From: Rhodococcoides kyotonense
GTDB lineage: Bacteria > Actinomycetota > Actinomycetes > Mycobacteriales > Mycobacteriaceae
Length of the DNA: 59,479 nucleotides
Reading direction: 5' to 3'
NCBI RefSeq assembly: GCF_001645385.1
Contig: NZ_LVHI01000022.1
Location: 1 to 59,479, forward strand
The translations under genes were made by a program, and so were the position numbers. The notes beneath the pieces are model-generated. The model searched no databases, had not been told where the DNA came from, and saw only the letters and a list, made by a program, of their open reading frames with translations. Each line of letters starts with the position of its first letter. Positions within the stretch are counted from its first letter, which is position 1. Below are positions 1 through 6,789 of this stretch, in pieces.

Positions 1-293
1 ACACCGCGGCCCGGCGCGGCCACCAAACAATCCGTCCCTGGCCGAGCTAGCATCGGCATCGCTACAGGTAGCTGCCTCGGAAACTGCGTTCAGGAACGCA
101 GCCATCGGGGTGGGGTTCGAGTTCGCACTTCCTGCGACTCGCAACAGACGACTTGTCATAAGATAAGTTATCGGCGTTAACATATTTGCTCGCAGGAGCG
201 TTTTTCTGGCGCGATATCCGCTCAGGGCAGGTTTTGGAAGCGGCTGCCCTGAGCGGGTTTGGCGATTACTTCTGGGGGCGCCGGGCTGTCGGC
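1..293. other. left-edge non-coding stretch
   Basis: I see no convincing gene here. The one structured element is an 11-bp perfect palindrome, GATAAGTTATC, at 162-172 in a short AT-rich patch. It could be a promoter or a protein-binding site, but nothing ties it to a named family. Confidence 0.3.
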
Positions 294-626
294 CTAGTTT
301 GCCGCTGCGTATGCGTCGGCCACGTCCGCGGGAATCCGTCCGCGGTCGGAGACGTCGTAGCCATTGTTGCGGGCCCACTCGCGTATCGCTTTGGTGTTTC
401 CGGACGGGGCCGCAGTTTTGCGGGCGGTCTTGGCCTTGCTTCCGGTCGCCCGATGGCCGGCCTGGATGTACGGCGCTACGGCCTCGCGGAATGCCTCGGC
501 GTTGTCATCGCTGAGGTCGATGGCGTACTCCTTGCCTTCAAAGGCAAAAGAAATAGTGTTCGACGTCTCGCCCAGGTCGGTTCCGTCGAGATCGTCGATG
601 AATCTCACCTGAAATTGCTGAGCCAT
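294..626 (-). CDS. lsr2: Lsr2-family nucleoid-associated protein
   Basis: A 110-residue homologue of Lsr2, the actinobacterial H-NS-like protein that bridges and silences AT-rich, often foreign, DNA. The N-terminal half ([15 protein letters not shown], residues 1-15 onward) matches the beta-rich oligomerisation domain. The C-terminal third ([18 protein letters not shown]) holds the RGR hook that enters the minor groove of AT-rich DNA. The start at 626 is chosen because an AGGGGG Shine-Dalgarno lies just upstream and because Lsr2 proteins begin with MAQ or MAK; an upstream in-frame ATG at 665 lacks family similarity. A plasmid-borne copy may help this mobile DNA stay quiet in its host. Family assignment is firm; the silencing role is inferred. 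Confidence 0.93.
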   Translation of the reverse strand: MAQQFQVRFIDDLDGTDLGETSNTISFAFEGKEYAIDLSDDNAEAFREAVAPYIQAGHRATGSKAKTARKTAAPSGNTKAIREWARNNGYDVSDRGRIPADVADAYAAAN

Positions 627-771
627 TGCTTCCCCCTGTTGTGATGCCTGTACTTGCAGGGTCACAGTATGTATGAAGCGGATAAATGACGCGCAATAAC
701 ATTCTTTGACGCTTCATGCCACAGGCCTTTTGGGGGCTGTATTCCGGTCGCATGCGGCGTGGGCAGCAAGG

Positions 772-1029
772 TCATCCGTAGTGGTAGCGGCAGGTGGCGA
801 TACGGACTTCGGTTTCGGTGACTTTGTAGACGAGTCGGTGCTCGTCGGTGATGCGTCTGGACCAGTATCCGGCGAAGTCGTATTTGAGGGGTTCGGGTTT
901 GCCGATCCCTTCGTTGCCGTTGCGTGTGATGTCTTGCAGGAGCAGGTTGATGCGTTTGAGGATCTTGCGATCTTGTTGTTGCCACCAGAGGTAGTCCTGC
1001 CAGGCGTTGTCGTCCCAGACGAGTAGCAC
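772..1029 (-). CDS. yoeB: YoeB-type mRNA interferase toxin
   Basis: An 85-residue RelE-superfamily toxin of the YoeB type, which cuts mRNA on the ribosome. The family-typical segments are present: LLVWDDNAWQDYLWWQ at the N-terminus, KYDFAGYWSRRI in the middle, and the C-terminal RYHYG with the catalytic His-Tyr pair. The start is a GTG at 1029, one base after the antitoxin stop codon (TGA, C, GTG), so the two genes are translationally coupled. An ATG further upstream at 1092 lies inside the antitoxin gene and is rejected. A decayed piece of a second yoeB-like gene lies at 41301-41336. Confidence 0.92.
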   Translation of the reverse strand: MLLVWDDNAWQDYLWWQQQDRKILKRINLLLQDITRNGNEGIGKPEPLKYDFAGYWSRRITDEHRLVYKVTETEVRIATCRYHYG

Positions 1030-1030
1030 G

Positions 1031-1288
1031 TCAGTCGGCGTCGAGTAGATCGCGGGCTTGGCCGCGGCCGGACTCGAGCCGCTCCATCGCATCGAGCAGG
1101 CGGCGGGCGTTGGCTGGCGAGCGCATGAGGTGGGCGGTCTCGCGCAGGGACTCGTAGTCGTCGAGGGAGACCATGACCACCGGTTCGTGGCCGGCGCGGG
1201 TGATGATGACCTCTTCGCGGTCGTTGGTGACCCCGTCGAGGACCTCGGCGTAGCGCGCCCGGGAATCGGTGTAACTCATGGTTTTCAT
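1031..1288 (-). CDS. yefM: YefM-type antitoxin
   Basis: An 85-residue Phd/YefM antitoxin, first gene of the toxin-antitoxin operon. The N-terminal MKTMSYTDSRARYAEVLDGV is the DNA-binding part that also autorepresses the operon. The ITRAGHEPVVMVSLDDYESL block is the family signature, and the tail (residues about 55-85) would wrap the toxin. The start at 1288 has a strong AGGAGG Shine-Dalgarno nine bases upstream. On a plasmid the pair would act in post-segregational stability. Identification is secure from sequence. Confidence 0.93.
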   Translation of the reverse strand: MKTMSYTDSRARYAEVLDGVTNDREEVIITRAGHEPVVMVSLDDYESLRETAHLMRSPANARRLLDAMERLESGRGQARDLLDAD

Positions 1289-1619
1289 GTCGAACCTCCT
1301 GTACATAAAAGCGTACAGATTGGGGATGGGTGGGGCAACTAGCCCATGTTCGGCGGGGATCGTCGGTGCGCGTTCAGGCAACCCGACGAAAGTGCTGCGT
1401 ACGTGGCCGCTGACTGTCCGCATTGGAGGGCGGTACGCCCGTCGTTAATCCGGTGGTCGCGGTGGTGGCCCGGCTCGTGTGGGGACTGGTTGGGAAGTAC
1501 GGGTCGCGGATGTTGTGTCCGCCGCCAGCGTCTGTGTGATCGGTCTGGATCGGGGCGTGTGGCGGGGGCATTGCGCGGCTTGTGTGGGGCCAAGGTCATT
1601 CGAGTCAAGGAGTCATGTC

Positions 1620-3368
1620 ATGGGGTTGTTGGAATGGTGGCGGGCGGGCCGGTCACGGCGTGAGGCCAAGCGGCAGTTCAGTGACGACGGGGTGTTGTTC
1701 GCCGTTGCTAAAGCCAAGGCTGAGGAGCTGCAGAAAGCTCGGAAGCTGCGGGTGGATGCGGGTCACAGCGTGCCCGGCCATGACGATGAAGGCCTGCAAC
1801 AACTCGAAGCGTTGCTGGGATCCGGAGTTACCGAGGCCCGCAGTGCTGCTGTTGCCCCGCATGTGGCGTCGTTGAACGATCTAGCGGAGCAGCATCGCCG
1901 GCATGGTGATGCCGCCCAGGCCGCGGCGGAAAATGTCGAGTTGTTGCAGTCACGGGAGATGGTCGTAACCGTGGCGACCCCGAAACGGACCAAACGGCAT
2001 GAGACGTTCGCGCAGTCACCGGATCTCAGTGGAGACACTCGCCCCGTTCCGGCGCTGCGGAGCGAGCACGAAGCGCTGTCGTCAAGGATCGACCAGGACC
2101 TTAAACGAGGTCAGGGGGGTCGGCATCGCTCGGGCGTGCTGCGGTGGATGAAGATCGCGGCATTCCTGCTGGTGTTCGTCGATGTGTTGGCGATCGCGAT
2201 GATCCTCATCCCGGTTGAGAACACCACCCTTGATCCTGAGGCGTATGCCGACGGTGGGTGGATCATTCAGCTGCCCCGCCTGCTGACAGCGTTTGCGCTG
2301 TCGGCGTTGGTGGCTGGTGCGATCGCGGTGTGGTCACACCTGGTGGGAGAGATGACGTGGGCGGCGATCAACACGCCCGCGTTCGAGCCCGATGGTGGTG
2401 CGACGACATCGGCCAGTGAGAACCCGGACGAGGAAACCTCCCAGGATGTTTCTGCTCAGTCGTCGGAGCTGCCGGTGGTGGAGCGGTTGAAGTCGGTGGT
2501 TGTGGCCCATCCCGTGCTGGCACTTGGATGGGTCGGGGTGCTGGGGATGTCGGTCCTGACGGGGGTGACGATGTGCGCACGGCTTGGGCATGCGGTCACC
2601 AATGCCGTGGGCGTGGGTACCGCTGCCGGGGTGTGTCTTGCCGCACTGATCGGGGCGATGGCCGCTGCCGCCCCGGTGTGTGTGGCGGTGGTGAACTCTC
2701 GGGGCCCGTCACCGGAGGTGCTGCGGCGTAACGCGTTGGCCCAGGCGATCGCCGAGATCGATCGTCAGGTCGAGAGCGCGCACCAGAAATATACCGCTGA
2801 GACTTTGGCGATGGAATCGGTGTTGGACAAGGCTTACCGCAAGTTTCTCGATGCTGAGGATGCTGATCGGCGGGCAGCCTTGCCGGCGGCTCAGGCGATC
2901 CTGCGGCTAAGAACCGAGTACGGGTACGCCGGTGACCAGTACTCCGTGCTGCAGGTCGCGCCCCGCATCGACGCCACCTTGCTCCCGGAGGAGGGCGAGC
3001 CGCAAGATCCGGCCAAGCAGGATCCGGTCGAGCGGGTCAGGTCCCGGATCCTTGGTGGTGTTCCGCTGTTCGATACCGAAGCCCTGGCCCGGTGCCGGCA
3101 CGTGATCGAGCAGATGGCTGCCCGCAAGGTGACCGACCTCGACGCCAAGAAACCCCACCAGCCAGCCCAACCCGAAACCGAAGCCGAAGCCCAGAGTGAG
3201 AGCGAGGGCGAGGGTGCCGCTGCACCCGAGGTCGACGGCATGCTCGCCCCGGACAGTCCAGCGATACCGGACCTGGACGGCCACAACAGCGACCGCACCT
3301 ACCACGGTGATGGTGACCGCGGTGTCGATGAGGCCGACCTGCCAGACCGCGTCATCCACGCCGTCTAA
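1620..3368 (+). CDS. large membrane protein with coiled-coil and acidic tail, unknown function
   Basis: A 582-residue protein that I do not recognise by name. The start at 1620 (MGLLEWWRAGRSRREAKRQF) is chosen because AAGGAG lies upstream; an in-frame extension back to 1479 has no such signal. Residues about 25-155 are charged and helical. Two pairs of hydrophobic segments follow: KIAAFLLVFVDVLAIAMILI with LLTAFALSALVAGAIAVW, then LALGWVGVLGMSVLTG with AGVCLAALIGAMAAAAPVCV. Between the pairs lies an acidic loop. A helical, probably coiled-coil stretch follows (EIDRQVESAHQKYTAE). The last about 80 residues are Pro/Glu/Asp-rich. The topology suits a plasmid-encoded cell-envelope protein. A perfect hairpin 15 bp after the stop probably ends its transcript. 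Confidence 0.75.
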   Translation: MGLLEWWRAGRSRREAKRQFSDDGVLFAVAKAKAEELQKARKLRVDAGHSVPGHDDEGLQQLEALLGSGVTEARSAAVAPHVASLNDLAEQHRRHGDAAQAAAENVELLQSREMVVTVATPKRTKRHETFAQSPDLSGDTRPVPALRSEHEALSSRIDQDLKRGQGGRHRSGVLRWMKIAAFLLVFVDVLAIAMILIPVENTTLDPEAYADGGWIIQLPRLLTAFALSALVAGAIAVWSHLVGEMTWAAINTPAFEPDGGATTSASENPDEETSQDVSAQSSELPVVERLKSVVVAHPVLALGWVGVLGMSVLTGVTMCARLGHAVTNAVGVGTAAGVCLAALIGAMAAAAPVCVAVVNSRGPSPEVLRRNALAQAIAEIDRQVESAHQKYTAETLAMESVLDKAYRKFLDAEDADRRAALPAAQAILRLRTEYGYAGDQYSVLQVAPRIDATLLPEEGEPQDPAKQDPVERVRSRILGGVPLFDTEALARCRHVIEQMAARKVTDLDAKKPHQPAQPETEAEAQSESEGEGAAAPEVDGMLAPDSPAIPDLDGHNSDRTYHGDGDRGVDEADLPDRVIHAV

Positions 3369-3382
3369 CCACACCACCGATC

Positions 3383-3425
3383 GTGTTGGGCCCCGGGCAT
3401 CACAGTGATGCCCGGGGCCCAACAC
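3383..3425 (+). terminator. perfect 21-bp stem hairpin, probable terminator
   Basis: The arms at 3383-3403 and 3405-3425 are exact reverse complements around a single A, and begin GTGTTGGGCCCCGGGC. It sits 14 bp after the stop of the upstream membrane-protein gene. There is no U-run, which is common in high-GC actinobacteria. The perfect symmetry would work on either strand. Confidence 0.7.
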
Positions 3426-3534
3426 ATACGCCCGGGACACCGGTGTGGGGATCGGTTGATACACGAAAGCCCTTACGAGGAACACACCTCCCCCAAGGGC
3501 ATCCGTGAGATCCACTCGACGAGGAGGACATGAG

Positions 3535-4260
3535 ATGCACATTCACTCCGATCAACCGACCTCTGCGGCCATGCCGACCGCGTCGCTGGGAACCGACGCG
3601 AAGCATCTGCTGACCTTAATCGCTTCGAATCAGACGCGCCCAGCTACGACCCGGCGTGAGGAGGCGCCAAGTGCAGGCTGGTACGACCGCCCCCGGACCC
3701 TGCATCTGGTGGACTTGGAGAATCTTCTCGCTGGACGGGTCGACGCGGGCTCGGTTACCGAGCTTTGGGCCGAGTACCAGTTCGTGACCGGGATGCGCGA
3801 TGACGACCACGTGATCGTGTCAGTGGCTCAGCGTAACGCCGTCGCGTCGTTCTTCTCCCTGCCTTCAGCGATACAGCGGGTCATCGGATCTAACGCACCA
3901 GACGGCGCTGACCACGCGTTGCTCGACAGCATCGACATTGCCTGGACCGCACGCCGCTTCGGGCAGGTGATGGTTGCTACCGGGGACGGGATCTTCACCC
4001 CCATCGCTTCCCGCTTACGCGCTCAGGGATTACAGATGGTGCAGGTTATCGGTGGAGGCACGCCAGCAACCAGCCTCTACCGGCAGTGCACGACACAGCT
4101 GTACCTAACCAACGCCCAACATCGGGCCCGGCGCCGGCGCCCGATCCGATGCTGCTCAAGACTGTTGATTCCTGATCAGCAGTCTCGAGACTCCAAGTAC
4201 TCGACGATTGCGATGTCGGTGATAGATGCGATGCTTATAGAGCGGTCGCCTGTCTCGTAG
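3535..4260 (+). CDS. NYN/PIN-like domain protein
   Basis: A 241-residue protein with an NYN-type (PIN-like) nuclease fold. Hallmarks are an N-terminal acidic strand HLVDLENLL (about residues 57-65), GADHALLDSIDIAW (about 124-137), and VATGDGIFTPIASRLRAQGLQMVQV (about 147-171), which supply the conserved Asp residues expected to bind metal. The start at 3535 has a GAGGAGG Shine-Dalgarno; an ATG at 3505 lacks one. It is clearly homologous to the NYN protein at 34721-35251, with the same DGADHALLD and GDGIFT blocks. The last 85 bp overlap the 3' end of the convergent parB-like gene, and the tail after about residue 190 looks unstructured. NYN domains often act on RNA; the substrate here is unknown. 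Confidence 0.8.
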   Translation: MHIHSDQPTSAAMPTASLGTDAKHLLTLIASNQTRPATTRREEAPSAGWYDRPRTLHLVDLENLLAGRVDAGSVTELWAEYQFVTGMRDDDHVIVSVAQRNAVASFFSLPSAIQRVIGSNAPDGADHALLDSIDIAWTARRFGQVMVATGDGIFTPIASRLRAQGLQMVQVIGGGTPATSLYRQCTTQLYLTNAQHRARRRRPIRCCSRLLIPDQQSRDSKYSTIAMSVIDAMLIERSPVS

Positions 4261-4484
4261 CGAAGCTTGTCGACAGCGCGGAGTAGCCGCGCTTTCGTTG
4301 ATGGGCGCAGCCGGACATTGTGCTGCTCCGTCAGTCGCTCCTCCCCTCGCCCAGCTGGCTGGGTTGGCTGTGGGGAGGGAAGCGGCACGGCAGCGGCCGG
4401 TGTGGTGGCCGGGGTAGGCCGCTCTGGCAAGTCTGCTGCGGGGTGGGCAGCTCGTCGGATTGCGGGTTCACGCTGGACGCTCAT
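4176..4484 (-). CDS. small ParB-like partition partner
   Basis: A 102-residue protein whose start overlaps the parA stop in an ATGA junction, so it should be translated from the parA message. Residues 1-50 are Pro/Ala-rich and probably disordered. Residues about 52-102 (EQHNVRLRPSTKARLLRAVD, then SITDIAIVEYLES) look like a ribbon-helix-helix-type DNA-binding unit. In small ParA systems this position is normally held by the centromere-binding protein. I see no direct sequence match to a named ParB family, so the role comes mainly from context. Confidence 0.68.
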   Translation of the reverse strand: MSVQREPAIRRAAHPAADLPERPTPATTPAAAVPLPSPQPTQPAGRGEERLTEQHNVRLRPSTKARLLRAVDKLRYETGDRSISIASITDIAIVEYLESRDC

Positions 4485-5263
4485 GCTGCGTTTCCTTCGA
4501 ATTCGATCGCCAGCTCGGAAAGTAGATCTGTGTAAGCCACCTGGAGAGCCAATGCCTTGCCGCCAGTAAACTTGTGGATCGGCGTGTGAGTGCTATGTGC
4601 GTCCTGTCGGGCGGTAAGTTCCGGAATGGCGGTCTTCGCGACCAGTTCTCCGTAAGTGCTACGCAACTCGCGTTCGCGGAATTGGTGCTCCCCGGTGGCC
4701 CGTTTACGGCTAAGGACGATTTTTTCCATTACGAGCCGGGGGTTCGGTCGTCTCTGAACATTGCGGATCGTTTCCTGAAGGTTCTCGATCCCCCGGACGC
4801 TGTCGATGGTCGGCTCGGTCACAGCAATGACCCCGTCGACTGCGCACAGCACGGCAAAGAGCAACTTCCCCAGTGACGGTGGACAATCGAAGAGGACCGC
4901 GTCGTAGGGCGAGAGGTCGAGCCCCTCGAATGCGATGTCGAGGCGGAAGATCAAATCGTTGGCGCCGTCTGATTCGATGTTGGCTAGTGCTTCGTTGGAC
5001 GGGATGAGGTCAACCCTGTCCCATGGAGTTGCGATGACGGCGTCGGCCGCAGATCCCGAAGCTGTTCGGTTCATGAGGTCGAACGTGGTCATCATGCCGT
5101 CCGTGATTTCGACACCGAGTCCCGTGGTGGAGTTCCCTTGGGGATCGACGTCCACAATCAGAACGTTGCGCCCTTGAGCGCTCAGCGCACTAGCCAGCCC
5201 GAGCGTCGTTGCAGTTTTGCCGACGCCGCCCTTCTGATTACAGAGCGCTAACTTTCGGATCAT
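4481..5263 (-). CDS. parA: ParA-family partition ATPase
   Basis: A 260-residue ParA/MinD-type ATPase that moves plasmid copies apart. MIRKLALCNQKGGVGKTATT carries the deviant Walker A box (KGGVGKT, residues 11-17). VLIVDVDPQGNSTTGLG is the A' region and VLFDCPPSLGKLL the Walker B strand. There is no N-terminal helix-turn-helix, so it is the short ParA type. The start at 5263 fits the Walker position and has GAGAGGA upstream. The downstream ATGA-coupled gene is the likely centromere binder, and the repeat-rich region upstream (5303-5477) is the likely centromere and operator. Confidence 0.93.
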   Translation of the reverse strand: MIRKLALCNQKGGVGKTATTLGLASALSAQGRNVLIVDVDPQGNSTTGLGVEITDGMMTTFDLMNRTASGSAADAVIATPWDRVDLIPSNEALANIESDGANDLIFRLDIAFEGLDLSPYDAVLFDCPPSLGKLLFAVLCAVDGVIAVTEPTIDSVRGIENLQETIRNVQRRPNPRLVMEKIVLSRKRATGEHQFRERELRSTYGELVAKTAIPELTARQDAHSTHTPIHKFTGGKALALQVAYTDLLSELAIEFEGNAA

Positions 5264-5302
5264 GTAGGTTCCTCTCGAAGTGGATGCCAGCCAGAGGTAG
5301 CC

Positions 5303-5477
5303 GCTAGTTTGGCTGGCCATGTATGTGCACTGAGGTACTCGTTGGTAGCTAGTGCTGCATCTCTAGCTACGTTACCTCTCATAGTTATCTGTGCAACGGA
5401 AACTCGCAAAGCTCACGTAACTATACGTGCCAGGCTAGCTAGCAGTGCTAGCAATGCGCGCATTGCTACAGTAGCTA
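5303..5477. repeat. TAGCTA/GCTAG repeat cluster, candidate parS centromere and parA operator
   Basis: The 290-bp gap upstream of parA holds about seven or eight copies of a short GCTAG/CTAGC motif in both orientations: 5303-5307, 5345-5352 (GTAGCTAG), 5363-5369 (CTAGCTA), 5434-5443 (GCTAGCTAGC), 5447-5451 and 5472-5477, with a partial copy at 5465-5468. The stretch is more AT-rich than its surroundings. Short reiterated motifs upstream of a parA operon are typical of the centromere in systems that use a small ribbon-helix-helix partner. Confidence 0.62.
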
Positions 5478-5570
5478 ACTGCGGCTCGACTGACAGTCCT
5501 CCACCACGGCGAAGGCCACGGAAATGCGCATACCAGCACTAACCGCGATTGATTGGGTCTGGTGTCATTG

Positions 5571-5945
5571 ATGATGGCGGTTGCCGGCAGCGTGATGGTG
5601 GGGGTGTGGACGTTCGCCGTGTTGATGGTCGTGCTGGTCAGAGCTGCCGTCCCGCCTCGGCACGCCGCGCAGAATCGCGAGGGCTTCTCGTGGTTCTGGG
5701 TGTTCTTCCCGATGGCGGTGCTCTTGGTGGCCGGGTCGCTCCACATGTGGCTACCGGGGATCAGTGCGGCCAGTGCCTGGACGATGTACATGTCGCTGGC
5801 GGACCGGGGCAGCGGCCTACAGTTTTTGAGTGACGAGCAGCTGTGGCAGCTCCAAGCTTTTCTGCTGGGGCGGTGGATCCTGCCAATCGCCGCGCTAGTC
5901 CTGGTGGGACTGTCAGTGTGGTCGTGGCGCCGCGGACACATCTGA
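5571..5945 (+). CDS. small integral membrane protein, unknown function
   Basis: A protein of about 124 residues with three predicted membrane segments: AVAGSVMVGVWTFAVLMVVLV near the N-terminus, WFWVFFPMAVLLVAGSLHMWL in the middle, and WILPIAALVLVGLSVWSW at the end. It finishes in a positive RRGHI tail. The start is uncertain: tandem ATG codons lie at 5571 and 5574 and a TTG at 5553, none with a clear Shine-Dalgarno. It is transcribed away from parA. I do not recognise the family. Confidence 0.6.
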   Translation: MMAVAGSVMVGVWTFAVLMVVLVRAAVPPRHAAQNREGFSWFWVFFPMAVLLVAGSLHMWLPGISAASAWTMYMSLADRGSGLQFLSDEQLWQLQAFLLGRWILPIAALVLVGLSVWSWRRGHI

Positions 5946-6139
5946 GTAGCGACCTAGTGACGCCGTGGGGGAGTGAGACGGGGTGCGGATTGTCGGAACG
6001 CGACTTATCGGCACTTTGGACCCGGGGCGCGTGGCCCTGGGCTGGCGTATCATTTTGCGCACTGACCCGCTGTGTCGCCTCGGCGAGTTGTCCACGGCTA
6101 GTTAGCCGCATTCCACCGACGAATAGAGGGTCGTACCCC

Positions 6140-6586
6140 ATGCAGAAATTCACTCGCGTAACGATCGCCGCGGCGGCAACTTGCACTCTCGCCTTCGCGG
6201 CCATCGCGCCAGCGAGCGCAGCGCCGCAGGACGTGCAGTTCTCGGCGACCGCAGACCGCAACGATGTGACGTTGCAGTTCGACAATCAGTCAGAGCAGAG
6301 CATTCAATGCGTCTGGGTTGCCAAGCGGGACACCGCACCGGAGTACGTGTACTCGTCCTTCATCAATGTCCAGCCGGGCACCCTGGGCACGAGCGCACAA
6401 GCCATGGCGGACGGCGACTACACCTTCACGTGGAAGTGCACGGCCCTTGTCCCCGAGTCCGAGCCGCAGGAATCCTGGGGCACTCCCGGGATGCTGGTAC
6501 GAGTGACAGCGGATCCGTTCCACCTGGCGGTCAATCCCCCGCTCACCGGAGCGTTCGGATCCCTCGGATCTCTCTTCGGCAGCTAG
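6140..6586 (+). CDS. small secreted protein, unknown function
   Basis: A 148-residue protein with a clear Sec signal peptide: MQKFTRVTIAAAATCTLAFA and a likely signal-peptidase site after PASA (around residues 27-29). The mature part is acidic and beta-rich, has two Cys (in SIQCVWV and TWKCTAL) that could form a disulphide, and ends in a Gly/Ser/Phe-rich tail. The start at 6140 is set by the signal peptide; the in-frame extension upstream does not look like coding sequence. A hairpin at 6616-6648 follows. Function unknown. Confidence 0.72.
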   Translation: MQKFTRVTIAAAATCTLAFAAIAPASAAPQDVQFSATADRNDVTLQFDNQSEQSIQCVWVAKRDTAPEYVYSSFINVQPGTLGTSAQAMADGDYTFTWKCTALVPESEPQESWGTPGMLVRVTADPFHLAVNPPLTGAFGSLGSLFGS

Positions 6587-6615
6587 TCCAGCATCAGGCT
6601 GGACGTGGCCGTTCC

Positions 6616-6648
6616 AGTGCCCTCGCAGTGACCCGCTGCGAGGGCACT
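6616..6648 (+). terminator. hairpin terminator after the secreted-protein gene
   Basis: Perfect 13-bp arms, AGTGCCCTCGCAG (6616-6628) and its reverse complement (6636-6648), around a 7-base loop, 30 bp after the stop of the secreted-protein gene. It also lies between two convergent genes, so it may serve the minus strand too. Confidence 0.65.
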
Positions 6649-6789
6649 TCGACTTGGGGGCCACGTTTTAGATCCGGCCGACCTTGACGATAGGTCGAGT
6701 AGGTTGTCCCAGGTGCTCTGGGCGGGGGTCGATTCTTCCCGTTTGACCTGCACATTTGACGTAATTTCACATTATCGGCGGACGCAGTC

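Noticed and set aside
186..644. A plus-strand frame opposite lsr2
   Set aside because: Antisense shadow; the minus strand carries a complete Lsr2 with a strong ribosome-binding site.
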